From: Halopiger aswanensis
Lineage (GTDB): Archaea; Halobacteriota; Halobacteria; Halobacteriales; Natrialbaceae
Assembly (NCBI RefSeq): GCF_003610195.1
Contig: NZ_RAPO01000011.1
Coordinates: forward strand, 1-36,081
Direction of reading: 5' to 3'
Length of the DNA: 36,081 nt
Below the pieces are notes generated by a model that was given only the letters and a program-made list of their open reading frames with translations, did not search any database and was not told the DNA's origin. Of this stretch, positions 15,191-23,214 are shown piece by piece. The position numbers and the translations under genes were made by a program. Each line of letters opens with the position of its first letter. Position 1 is the stretch's first letter.

Positions 15191-16687
15191 TCAGTCCTTG
15201 ATCACGGTAACGAGCAGCGAGAGAGCGATCAGGAGCAACAGCCCGATCGTGATGTAGCTATTGAACAGGAAGGCCCGAGCGCTCTCGCCGGTCAATAGCC
15301 AGCCGGTGACGAAGCCGTTCTCGGCGATGTCACCGAGGATCACCCCCAGCACGAGGCTTACGAGCGGGTAGTCGTACTTGATGAACAGGAGTCCGACTAG
15401 GCCGAAGATCAGAACGATATACAGATCGACGGGCGCGTTCCGCACCGCGAAGCCCCCAACAATCGAGAGCACCGCCACTGCGGGAATGATGTACCGAATC
15501 GGGATGTACGCAAGTTTCCCGAAGTACTGCGATCCGGTGAGTCCATAGATCAGAATCAGGACGTTCCCGATGAACAGCGAGAGGATCATCGCGTAGACGA
15601 TATCGCTTGAGGAGTCGAACAGCCCGGGACCGGGGTTCAGTCCGTGAAGCGCGATCGCACCCAGCAGCGCCGCGGTCGAGCCGCTCCCTGGGATTCCGAG
15701 TGTCAACGTCGGAATCAGCGCCCCGCCCTGGGTCGCGTTGTTGCTCGAGTCGGCCGCGATGACGCCTTCGATGATGCCGGTGCCGAACCGGTCGCTTAGT
15801 TCGTCGTTAGCCCATCGCTTGGCTTCGTTATACGAGACGAAGTTCGCTACGTCAGCACCCGCGCCGGGCAACGAACCGACAAAGGTCCCGATGAGCGTCC
15901 CGCGAACGAACTCAACCGGCCGAGAAGCGACCGCTCGGGCGGCCTCGTACACTTCCGACGTGCCGCCCTCGACGTTTTCACCGCCGGTAACGGCGGGACC
16001 TCGGTAGGCGAGTCGAAACACCTCCGCCAGGACGAATAGCCCGATGAGCACGACGACGAAGTCGACGCCTTCAAGGAGCGTTGTTTGCCCGAACGTGGCC
16101 CGCGACTGGGAGAGTTGCGGGTCGTTCCCGATCGTCCCGATCAGTAGTCCGAACAAGCCGGCCAGCAGTGCCTTCGTGAGTGACGCACCCTTCGCAGCGG
16201 GGATGATCGTCAGGGCAAACACCGCGAGCAGGAACATCTCCGGCGGGCCAAAGTTGAGCGCGAATTCGGAGATCGGTGGGGCGAAGACGAGGAGGAAGGC
16301 TGCTGCGACCACGCCCGCGAGTCCGGAGACGATCGCGGAGACCGCGAGCGCGTAGACGGCTCGCCCTTGTTTCGTGAGTTCGTACCCGTCCCAGCAGGTG
16401 ACAACCGATCCCGGCGCGCCGGGCGTATTGATCAAGATCGCTGGAATCGACCCGCCGTACACCGCACCACCGTAGGCGGAGACCAGGAAAATCAGCGCCA
16501 GCGTCGACTCGAACGGGATCGTAATCGGCGTGAACAGCACGATTGTCATCGTCGCGGAAAACCCGGGAATCGCGCCGAACACGACGCCGACTGCGGTTCC
16601 TAGAAAGATCGCGAAGAGCACATACGGATCCGCGAGTATGCTGAGTCCGGCCTCTATCGAGGCGGGGAAGAGCAACGCGTCGATCAT
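15191..16687 (-). CDS. tctA: Tripartite tricarboxylate transporter permease TctA
   Basis: A 498-residue polytopic membrane protein with about 12 hydrophobic segments. It has the family hallmarks GAIPGFSATMTIVLFTPIT near residue 40, GSIPAILINTPGAPGS near 80-100, the second pseudo-symmetric copy of the motif at GTFVGSLPGAGADVANFVSY, and ALIPTLTLGIPGSGSTAALL. It is the large, ion-coupled permease that takes substrate from the TctC binding protein. The start is ATG 16687, which overlaps the stop of tctB in an ATGA arrangement. Substrates of this family are carboxylates such as citrate, aromatic acids and sulfonated acids. Third in the operon after tctC and tctB. Confidence 0.92.
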   Translation of the reverse strand: MIDALLFPASIEAGLSILADPYVLFAIFLGTAVGVVFGAIPGFSATMTIVLFTPITIPFESTLALIFLVSAYGGAVYGGSIPAILINTPGAPGSVVTCWDGYELTKQGRAVYALAVSAIVSGLAGVVAAAFLLVFAPPISEFALNFGPPEMFLLAVFALTIIPAAKGASLTKALLAGLFGLLIGTIGNDPQLSQSRATFGQTTLLEGVDFVVVLIGLFVLAEVFRLAYRGPAVTGGENVEGGTSEVYEAARAVASRPVEFVRGTLIGTFVGSLPGAGADVANFVSYNEAKRWANDELSDRFGTGIIEGVIAADSSNNATQGGALIPTLTLGIPGSGSTAALLGAIALHGLNPGPGLFDSSSDIVYAMILSLFIGNVLILIYGLTGSQYFGKLAYIPIRYIIPAVAVLSIVGGFAVRNAPVDLYIVLIFGLVGLLFIKYDYPLVSLVLGVILGDIAENGFVTGWLLTGESARAFLFNSYITIGLLLLIALSLLVTVIKD

Positions 16688-17256
16688 AGCGGCACCTGTA
16701 ACCACTGGATGAACACGATCCAGAGAAGGAACGCGAACCCGATCGAATACAGCGTCAGGGAGAGCAGGCTCTCCTCACCGAACATATAGAGGGTGACCGC
16801 GAGATACCCTACAGTGGCGACGAGGAAACTGATCAGCTCGAGCGCGACGATGTAGAGGCCCGTCAGGACGACCAACAGCGCCGCGTTACGCACGGTGAAT
16901 ATCTGATCGGTTGTGGTCGTTTTGGGCTCGGTATCTGAACTTGCCTCGGGCTCGCTCTTTGGGTTCGGTTCTGGTTCAGGGAGGGCCGACGCCGTTTCGA
17001 GATCGGACCCGTCCTGCTCCCTGCCCCCGTTGATCGAAACCGCTTGCTGGACGAGGGTGATGACGGCGAGGGCCGTCGTCGCGTACAGCAGCGGCCCCGC
17101 ATACAGCATGGAGAGGTCCGGCAGGGCGCGCGTGTCCCAGTAGTAAAACAGGCAAAACGCCAGCACGAGTCCTGGAAACAGCAACTCGCCCGTATCGACC
17201 TCGAGTGTCCGTTCGCCAGCTGAGAACGTGAGTACCGGCGGTGTGACTCCTGTCAT
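16684..17256 (-). CDS. tctB: Tripartite tricarboxylate transporter small membrane subunit TctB
   Basis: A 190-residue membrane protein with about four transmembrane segments: LLFPGLVLAFCLFYYW, MLYAGPLLYATTALAVITLV, AALLVVLTGLYIVALELISF plus LVATVGYLAVTLYMF, and LYSIGFAFLLWIVFIQWL. Between the second and third is a Pro/Glu/Thr-rich acidic linker of about 45 residues, longer than in bacterial TctB and probably cytoplasmic or external loop adaptation to salt. The ATG at 17256 is 5 nt past the tctC stop, and its own stop overlaps the tctA start. It pairs with TctA to form the transport channel. The upstream in-frame extension is Arg-rich and not real. Confidence 0.85.
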   Translation of the reverse strand: MTGVTPPVLTFSAGERTLEVDTGELLFPGLVLAFCLFYYWDTRALPDLSMLYAGPLLYATTALAVITLVQQAVSINGGREQDGSDLETASALPEPEPNPKSEPEASSDTEPKTTTTDQIFTVRNAALLVVLTGLYIVALELISFLVATVGYLAVTLYMFGEESLLSLTLYSIGFAFLLWIVFIQWLQVPL

Positions 17257-17261
17257 GGATT

Positions 17262-18287
17262 CTACTGGTCGTAAATGAAGGACTCGATCACGTCGGCGTA
17301 CTCCTCCATGAACGCGGCAGTATCCTCGACCTCCTGTCTCGTCTCGTCGGGACCGCGGTAATCGATGATCTCGTCGAGGCCACCCTGTTCTTCGGTTCGG
17401 GCCCGAAACGCCTCGTCGTCGAATACCGCGGCGTAGCTCTCCGAGAGCGCCTCGAATCGGTCGGGATGCTGCTCGCGAACCCCGCCGGGTAACACGACCA
17501 GTTTCCACTGCCCGAGCCCCTCCTCGACCAGCGGGATTTCCTCCAGCCCGAGTTCGGCGAACGACGGCGCGGGCGGCCACAGCTCCTGTTGCTCGGCGGT
17601 GTGTGATCCGAGTGCGATCACGTCGTCGACGTGGTCGGGGTTGAACGCCCAGGGTTGATTGACGCCGGCGTCGATGTCGCCTGCGAGGACGGCCTGTCGG
17701 ACGCCGGAGCCGCCGCCCATATTGACGATGGTCAGATCGAGGTCAAAGGTCTCCTCGACGAGCAACGCGGACAGCGCCGTGTTGCCGATCGCGGCCGTAA
17801 TGCCGACGGTTGCGTCGTTTTCGCGGGCGTACTCGACGAATTCCTTGAGATCGCTGTACGGGCTGTCGGGCGGTGCGAACCACATCGTCGGATCCCAGTG
17901 GTGAGTGCCGAGATAGTCGAAGTCGTCGATCCGGTACGGCGCATTCTGGAACAGCCACGTCGCCTGCATCTGGGGCATGTTCCACATCGCAAGCGTAAAC
18001 CCGTCGGCGTCGGCATTGTACAGCTCCTCGCCCCCGACCTGCGTCGAACCGCCTGGATGGTTTTCGACGACGAAATCGATATCGAGTAATTCGGACCACG
18101 TCGGCGTCGTAACGCGGATCGACCGGTCGGTACCTCCGCCCTGCGACCACGGAACAACCGCCGTAATCTGGGTCTCGTCGAACACGCCCATTATACCGCG
18201 GGCCTGGGCGGTGTACGCTGCCGTTCCCGCCAGTCCGACGGCCCCAGCCGCGAGAAACTCCCGTCGACTAGTGTCTTTTATTGTCAT
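17262..18287 (-). CDS. tctC: Tripartite tricarboxylate transporter substrate-binding protein TctC
   Basis: A 341-residue exported periplasmic-type binding protein. The N-terminus MTIKDTSRREFLAAGAVGLAGTAAY carries a twin-arginine (Tat) signal. The mature part has the family patterns ITAVVPWSQGGGTDRSIR near residues 40-60, VENHPGGSTQVGGEELYNA, TIVNMGGGSGVRQAVLAGDID and WKLVVLPGGVREQHPDR. It captures a carboxylate outside the cell and hands it to TctAB. The ATG at 18287 is chosen because it begins the Tat signal; the longer frame to 18452 lacks protein character. It is the first gene of the operon tctC-tctB-tctA-aldehyde dehydrogenase-CoA-transferase, so the promoter should lie just upstream. 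Confidence 0.9.
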   Translation of the reverse strand: MTIKDTSRREFLAAGAVGLAGTAAYTAQARGIMGVFDETQITAVVPWSQGGGTDRSIRVTTPTWSELLDIDFVVENHPGGSTQVGGEELYNADADGFTLAMWNMPQMQATWLFQNAPYRIDDFDYLGTHHWDPTMWFAPPDSPYSDLKEFVEYARENDATVGITAAIGNTALSALLVEETFDLDLTIVNMGGGSGVRQAVLAGDIDAGVNQPWAFNPDHVDDVIALGSHTAEQQELWPPAPSFAELGLEEIPLVEEGLGQWKLVVLPGGVREQHPDRFEALSESYAAVFDDEAFRARTEEQGGLDEIIDYRGPDETRQEVEDTAAFMEEYADVIESFIYDQ

Positions 18288-18702
18288 TGTTGGATTATAC
18301 TTGCGCCTGGATTTGCTCCGACTCGAGAGGGACTGATGATGCGCTTCGTCGCACTTCAGTCTTGAGTCGGTCGCACGGTTCGTCGTTTCGCGGACACCAC
18401 TGCAGTGTAGCAGTTGACATTGTTGGAGGCGGTCAAGCGTTAGATCGTCCAATAATCGGAAGATTCGATCCGAACTGTGTCCCGAACTACGTGTTATATT
18501 GAGGACCTATCCTGGGTTGCCGATTGGGCTTGCGACTGCAACTGAAACAGGTGATTAAGAACCAGTATGTTAGATATGGGGGCATAATATACGTCGACGA
18601 CGATAGATCAGCTAACCCGACTTTATGCAGCGAATGGAGGAATACGTGATCAGTTCATAATGCAACCCGAGTGGCTTTGTGTCTCCCAGCGGCAGTTGTT
18701 TC
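18288..18702. promoter_or_regulatory. Divergent intergenic region of the tct operon and aldo/keto reductase
   Basis: 415 nt with no supportable gene on either strand. It must contain the promoters of the divergent tct operon and reductase. A clear palindrome or operator was not seen. Confidence 0.35.
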
Positions 18703-19680
18703 GTGGAATACACGACGCTCGGATCAACTGGCATGGAAGTCAGTCGACTCTGTCTCGGCTGTATGAGTTTCGGCGATCCGAACTGGCGCGACTGGGTCCT
18801 CGAGGAAGACGAAGGGACGGAAATCATCGATCGGGCGATCGACCTCGGGATCAACTTTTTTGACACCGCGAACATGTACTCGCGGGGCGAATCCGAGCGC
18901 ATCCTCGGGAACGCCCTCGAGGGGTATGATTCGGACTGGCCGGTCGTCGCCACGTAAGTGTACATGGAGATGAACGAGGAGAACCCGAACGCCAGCGGGT
19001 TGTCGCGAAAGGCGATCGAGCAGGAACTCGCGAACAGCCTCGACCGGTTGGGAATGGACACCGTCGACCTCTACCAGATCCACCGTTGGGACGACGACAC
19101 GCCGATCGAGGAGACGATGAAAGCGCTCGACGATGCCGTGCGTCGCGAACAGGTGCGTTATCTCGGTGGTTCCTCGATGTGGGCCCACCAATTCGCAGAA
19201 TCACTCCACACGAGCGACCGGTTAGGTCTCGACCGGTTCGTCACGATGCAGGACCACTACAATCTTGTCTACCGCGAGGAGGAACGCGAGATGCTGCCGC
19301 TCTGTAAGAAGGAAGGCATCGGTGTCATGCCCTGGAGCCCGCTTGCTCGCGGCTATCTCGCCCGACCCGCTGAGGATATCAACACGACGGCTCGAGGCGA
19401 ATCAGGCGAAAAGCTGTACGAACACCCGTATCGCGACGGCGGCGGTCGCGAAATTAACGAGCGTGTCGAGGAACTCGCTGAGGAGAACGGTATGACGATG
19501 GCGCAAATTTCCCTAGCTTGGTTGTTACACAAAGATTGGGTCGATGCGCCAATAATAGGGACAACAAGTATTGAACATCTCGAACAAGCTGTTAACGCAC
19601 TCGATATTTCGTTATCCGATAGCGATATTGAATATCTTGAGGCGCCATATGAACCAGTACCGGTATCTGGTCACACATAG
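18703..19680 (+). pseudogene. Aldo/keto reductase, nonsense mutation at the catalytic lysine
   Basis: The complete frame would give a protein of about 325 residues starting VEYTTLGSTGMEVSRLCLG (GTG at 18703). It has DTANMYSRGESE with the catalytic Asp and Tyr, and LYQIHRWD with the catalytic His. Between them the frame reads WPVVAT, then TAA (18955-18957), then VYMEMNEENPN. Family members have the catalytic Lys exactly here (VATKVY), so one AAA to TAA change both ends translation and removes the key residue. The remainder, with the CKKEGIGVMPWSPLARGYL block and a normal C-terminus, is intact. The last 180 nt or so are visibly more AT-rich than the rest, suggesting a mosaic origin. It is divergent from the tct operon and may once have reduced the aldehyde it makes. 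Confidence 0.85.
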
Positions 19681-20175
19681 ATGTGATCCGAGCGACCAAT
19701 GACTTTGATTCAGTATACGCAGCAAGAGGACTCTCGGATGGACGAATCCGCCCGATAGGAGTTGACTCCTGTAACTGCGGGTCGAACGACTTCCGACTAC
19801 TCCAACAAGGATCACCGTAGTCAATCAGTGACGCTACCTCAGTTCTTTTCGTCTCATACTGCTCATAATCAGTGCCTCATCTATACTGAGCGATCACCAC
19901 GTTCGTAGATTAAGCCGAATCTCGTGCCACATTCGCGCTCTGTATTCAGCACGGTTTCTGTAACCTATCTCCAATTGAGGGTTTCAACAAGGCCAGATTT
20001 CCGGGACTGATCGGTCCGGGAGATCCTTCTGCCGGCGGGCGTTCTCCAGCAGCGCTTCCGGCGTGAACACAGATGATTCGTCGAAATCTTTCGCCTCGAA
20101 AAGCGGAGACGTGTCCGGGTCGGATGGGTCAGTCATATCGTTCGTGTTCACAGAACTCAGGCAAGGATATTGTGG
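19681..20175. other. Intergenic region containing an IS relic
   Basis: No gene is supported. The main feature is relic IS end C at 19875-19994; the rest has short random frames only. Confidence 0.4.
19875..19994 (-). mobile_element. Relic IS end C
   Basis: On the minus strand it begins GGCCTTGTTGAAACC and contains GTGCTGAATACAGAG followed by CGAATGTGGCACGAGAT. It is similar to relic B over about 100 nt and to the first 55 nt of relic A. No transposase lies beside it. Confidence 0.45.
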
Positions 20176-20781
20176 TCACTCAGTCGGAGTCCCAACGACC
20201 GCTGAGATCGCAGCGTTCGATGGGTCTGCGCTCTCGAAGACTTGCTCGTCGGAGATACCCAAGAAGAACTCCTGCTCGCCCTCGACGTATTCCAGAATCG
20301 TGTCTGTCAAAGCCTCAGAATCCCGGTGGACCATCCGCTGGAAGTAGGAACCTTCTCGCTGGAGATTCGATCGAACGTACTCGGAACGTGTGTTCAACAC
20401 GAGTGCCACGAGGACACCCTCAGACGCGAGGACACGAGTCGCCTCAGCTAGCACAGCATCGCTATCGGGAATGAATTCGAGCGTCGAGACGAAAACGACA
20501 GCATCAACGGACGCGGTTGCGATAGGGAGCGCGGTCGCATCACCGAGAACAAGCGGTGCAGAAACTCGATCCCGTGCTGCCTGGATCATCGCCTTTGAGC
20601 GGTCTATCCCGATCATTTCGTGATCGGGAAAGCGTTCTTCGAGCGAGCCGATGCCGCATCCAACGTCCAGAATCCGGTCGTCCGTACCGACGTGCTGTTT
20701 CACATACGCGGCCTCGCGGTCCATGACCGTCGTCCCGAACTCACTCTCACAAAATCGAATGAAACTCTCTACGTCGCTCAT
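20176..20781 (-). CDS. Class I SAM-dependent methyltransferase
   Basis: A 201-residue Rossmann-fold methyltransferase. Motif I is ILDVGCGIGSLEERF (about residues 37-51), the acidic residue ending strand 2 is in MIGIDRSKAMI, LGDATALPI is motif II or III, and VDAVVFVSTLEFIPDSDAVL is the motif IV region with following helix. The acceptor is unknown. Its ATG overlaps the stop of the cysteine desulfurase gene (ATGA), so the two are translationally coupled. That suggests a link to sulfur chemistry, for instance thiol or small-molecule methylation, but this is inference. It is the last gene of the unit. Confidence 0.85.
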   Translation of the reverse strand: MSDVESFIRFCESEFGTTVMDREAAYVKQHVGTDDRILDVGCGIGSLEERFPDHEMIGIDRSKAMIQAARDRVSAPLVLGDATALPIATASVDAVVFVSTLEFIPDSDAVLAEATRVLASEGVLVALVLNTRSEYVRSNLQREGSYFQRMVHRDSEALTDTILEYVEGEQEFFLGISDEQVFESADPSNAAISAVVGTPTE

Positions 20782-21896
20782 CTCCTGGCCTCCTCGAGAA
20801 CGTGTCCGAGTTGGTCTTTGACGTACTGGATGTCCTCTCTCGCCGTGTTACGGCCCAGTGAGAACCGAACCGCGCCAAATGCTAGGTTCGTATCGATGCC
20901 CATCTCCATTAGGACCCGAGAGGGAGACCGATCATTGGAGTGGCACGCAGACCCGCTCGACACCGCGATGTCGCGGTCGGCAAACGCCTGAACGAGATCC
21001 GCCCCCGACAATTCAGGGAATCCCATCATCGCGTAGCCAGGGAGTCGCCGATCCGGATGACCGACGAGGGTCGCATCGGTTTCGGTCTGGAGTGTCGCGA
21101 CGAGTTCGTCACGGAGTTCGGCTAGACGTTCTCTCCGTTCCGCCAGGTCCTCCACGGCGAGTTCAGCAGCTTTCCCCATCCCAACAATCCCCGGGACGTT
21201 TTCCGTCCCGCTGCGGAGTCCCCGTTCTTGACCGCCTCCGTGGATTATCGGCTCCAGTTCGATACCGTCACGGACGTACAGTGCGCCCACGCCTTTCGGG
21301 CCATAGAACTTGTGCGCGCTGAGGCTCGCCAAGTCGAGTCCGAGTGCATCGACGTCGATTGGAATCTTCCCCGCTGACTGGACCGTATCCGAGTGGAACA
21401 CCACGTCGTGTTCGTCGGTGATTTCGCCGATAGCCTCCAGCGGCTGGATGACCCCGGTTTCATTGTTGGCGTGCATAACGGAGACGACGGCTGTGTCCGG
21501 TTGAATCGCAGCTGCGACGTCGGCTGGATCGACGCGGCCGTCCCGGCCGGGAGTCACCCGCGTTACATCGATACCGTGGTCTCCCAGCCAGTTGGCCGTC
21601 TCGACCACCGCTGAGTGTTCGATAGTCGTGGTGACGACGTGTTGCCCGTCAGCCGCATCGACGGCCCCTTTGAGCGCGAGGTTGTCCGCTTCGCTTCCTC
21701 CGCCCGTGAACACGATGTTCCGAGCACTCGTGCTGAGGAGATCAGCGACTGCTGTTCGTGCGTTGTGAACCGCGTCAGCCTCAGCGGTCGCATAGATCGC
21801 CGATGGATTGCAGTAGTGATCTTCGAGAGACGGCTGCATTGCGGCGATGACCTCCTCGTGCGGTTCCGTCGTCGCGGCGTGGTCCAAGTAGATCAT
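20778..21896 (-). CDS. Cysteine desulfurase (NifS/IscS-like)
   Basis: A 372-residue PLP enzyme that removes sulfur from L-cysteine as a persulfide, supplying iron-sulfur clusters, thiolated tRNA or other sulfur carriers. It begins IYLDHAATTEPHEEV. The PLP lysine is Lys196 in SLSAHKFYGPKG, the pyridine-N Asp is in FHSDTVQSAGK, and ATTTIEHSAV and NNETGVIQP are family blocks. The sulfur-accepting cysteine is Cys318 in VSSGSACHS. The loop is short, as in group II and NifS-like members with a full active-site loop. It starts at ATG with a divergent DsrE-like gene 142 nt away. Lack of a neighbouring IscU/SufB argues for a special-purpose sulfur donor. Confidence 0.92.
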   Translation of the reverse strand: MIYLDHAATTEPHEEVIAAMQPSLEDHYCNPSAIYATAEADAVHNARTAVADLLSTSARNIVFTGGGSEADNLALKGAVDAADGQHVVTTTIEHSAVVETANWLGDHGIDVTRVTPGRDGRVDPADVAAAIQPDTAVVSVMHANNETGVIQPLEAIGEITDEHDVVFHSDTVQSAGKIPIDVDALGLDLASLSAHKFYGPKGVGALYVRDGIELEPIIHGGGQERGLRSGTENVPGIVGMGKAAELAVEDLAERRERLAELRDELVATLQTETDATLVGHPDRRLPGYAMMGFPELSGADLVQAFADRDIAVSSGSACHSNDRSPSRVLMEMGIDTNLAFGAVRFSLGRNTAREDIQYVKDQLGHVLEEARR

Positions 21897-22038
21897 TAGT
21901 AGTTGCTAAGATGTAACATCGACTCTGGAGCGCTTCACTCTTGATCTGAAGCGACCTGCCACCGTAATTGGTTGGCGGAATTCCCTCTAGAGAAGAATCA
22001 TCGCTGAGACTCAAGTCGCCACCTACCGTAGTTTCTGT

Positions 22039-22362
22039 ATGCACCTCGGAATCATCCTCGAGACGAACGACCCCGAGCGCGTCTGGAACGGATTTCGACT
22101 GGCGAACACCGCACTGGACGAGGGACATACCGTCGAAGTGTTCCTCCTCGGGGATGGCGTCGAAGCGCCCGACCTCGAGCACGAGAAGTTCAACCCACGC
22201 GGAGTCATGCGGAAGTACACGCAAAACGGCGGGGACCTCTTCGCCTGTGGTACCTGCCTCGACTCTCGTGACATCGATCCCAACGACCTCAGGCCCCGTT
22301 CGACGATGGGTGACTGCCTTCGTATCGTCGAAGACGCCGACGAAGTGCTGACCATCGGCTGA
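22039..22362 (+). CDS. DsrE-family sulfur-carrier-like protein
   Basis: A 107-residue soluble protein of the DsrE/TusD fold: HLGIILETNDPERVWNGFRLA, EGHTVEVFLLGDGVEA, DLFACGTCLDSR and a final ADEVLTIG strand. Cys70 and Cys73 form a CGTC pair at the position where DsrE-like proteins carry a persulfide-accepting cysteine. It likely accepts sulfane sulfur from a donor such as the divergent cysteine desulfurase or the rhodanese fusion 0.9 kb downstream. The start is the ATG at 22039. The gene is convergent with the HTH-10 regulator. Confidence 0.85.
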   Translation: MHLGIILETNDPERVWNGFRLANTALDEGHTVEVFLLGDGVEAPDLEHEKFNPRGVMRKYTQNGGDLFACGTCLDSRDIDPNDLRPRSTMGDCLRIVEDADEVLTIG

Positions 22363-22391
22363 CGCTACGACGGCGGTGGCTCGTCGCGTGG

Positions 22392-23126
22392 TCAGTCGGC
22401 GCTCTGTTCGGGCGTCCGTGGTTGCTCGACGTGCAGCGGATCTCCCGTGGACGTCGCCGTCACCAACCGTAGGAACTCGCCCGCGTTCGTGAGGAGTTTG
22501 TTCTCAGCTTTTCGAAGGTGCTCCTCGTACGTCGAGCGAGCAACGGATGTCCGCTCGGCCAACTCGCGTAGCGACGTCTTCCGGGGCTGTTCGTAGTACC
22601 CGCTTTCGAGGGCCAACCGGAGCGCCGCCAGCTGTCGGTCGGTGAGATCCTCGAAGAGCTGATCGACGGGGGCCAACATGCTGTGCGGGATCTGCTGTTC
22701 CTCGATGGCGGTCTTCGAGAGAACGTCGATGTCTCGGTCGGACTCGAGGTCCCGAATCAGCGCTCGAACGTCGGCCTCGTCGAACGCGATCACCGAGTAG
22801 TGCTCCCAGCCCTGTCGGTGGATCGTCGGCGGCTGGTACAGGCAGTTGTACTCCTCGAACCGGTCGATAATCGACCCCTCCAGCGAACAGAGACACGCCT
22901 GCGTGACGACGTGCAACCCGGAGTCGTCGATCGATCGATGCAGGATCGTTCCTAGACTGTCGATCTCCTCGAGCAGGTCGTCCGTCGGGGTTTCCGAGGA
23001 CGTGATCTCGAGCACCTGGCAGTCGCTCAGATACCACTCGCGTATCGTGAGGTCCGGGTGCCGTTCCGAAATCTCCCGATAGGGACACTCGTGTTTCACC
23101 CGGAACGAGGCCTCGTACAGGCTCAT
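22392..23126 (-). CDS. HTH-10 (bacterioopsin-activator type) transcriptional regulator
   Basis: A 244-residue haloarchaeal regulator. The N-terminal two-thirds is an alpha/beta ligand-sensing region with four cysteines (Cys14, Cys36 and the CLC pair near residue 100), which could react with sulfur species. The C-terminal HTH-10 domain reads LTDRQLAALRLALESGYYEQ and SLRELAERTSVARSTYEEHLRKAENKLL. Bat-type regulators usually activate adjacent genes. The ATG at 23126 is the clear start of homologous sequence. A perfect 20-bp palindrome begins 30 nt upstream, shared with the divergent rhodanese operon, so it probably controls that operon and itself. Confidence 0.88.
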   Translation of the reverse strand: MSLYEASFRVKHECPYREISERHPDLTIREWYLSDCQVLEITSSETPTDDLLEEIDSLGTILHRSIDDSGLHVVTQACLCSLEGSIIDRFEEYNCLYQPPTIHRQGWEHYSVIAFDEADVRALIRDLESDRDIDVLSKTAIEEQQIPHSMLAPVDQLFEDLTDRQLAALRLALESGYYEQPRKTSLRELAERTSVARSTYEEHLRKAENKLLTNAGEFLRLVTATSTGDPLHVEQPRTPEQSAD

Positions 23127-23156
23127 ACGCACTATTCGTTCTCTATCGCAATAGCT

Positions 23157-23176
23157 GTGCCGGTCATGACCGGCAC
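23157..23176. promoter_or_regulatory. Perfect 20-bp palindrome, probable operator of the sulfur operon
   Basis: GTGCCGGTCA followed by its exact reverse complement (TGACCGGCAC). It lies between the HTH-10 regulator and the rhodanese-MBL gene, immediately upstream of a TATA box (ATATACAG, 23182-23189) that is about 26-33 nt before the ATG at 23215. That is the standard place for an activator near the BRE. Confidence 0.7.
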
Positions 23177-23214
23177 TACCCATATACAGATATGCCTCTT
23201 ATCGGAGAACACCG

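Noticed and set aside
18955-18957. Recoding of the stop codon in the reductase (selenocysteine or pyrrolysine)
   Set aside because: The codon is TAA, which is not used for recoding of these residues, and the expected residue is lysine.
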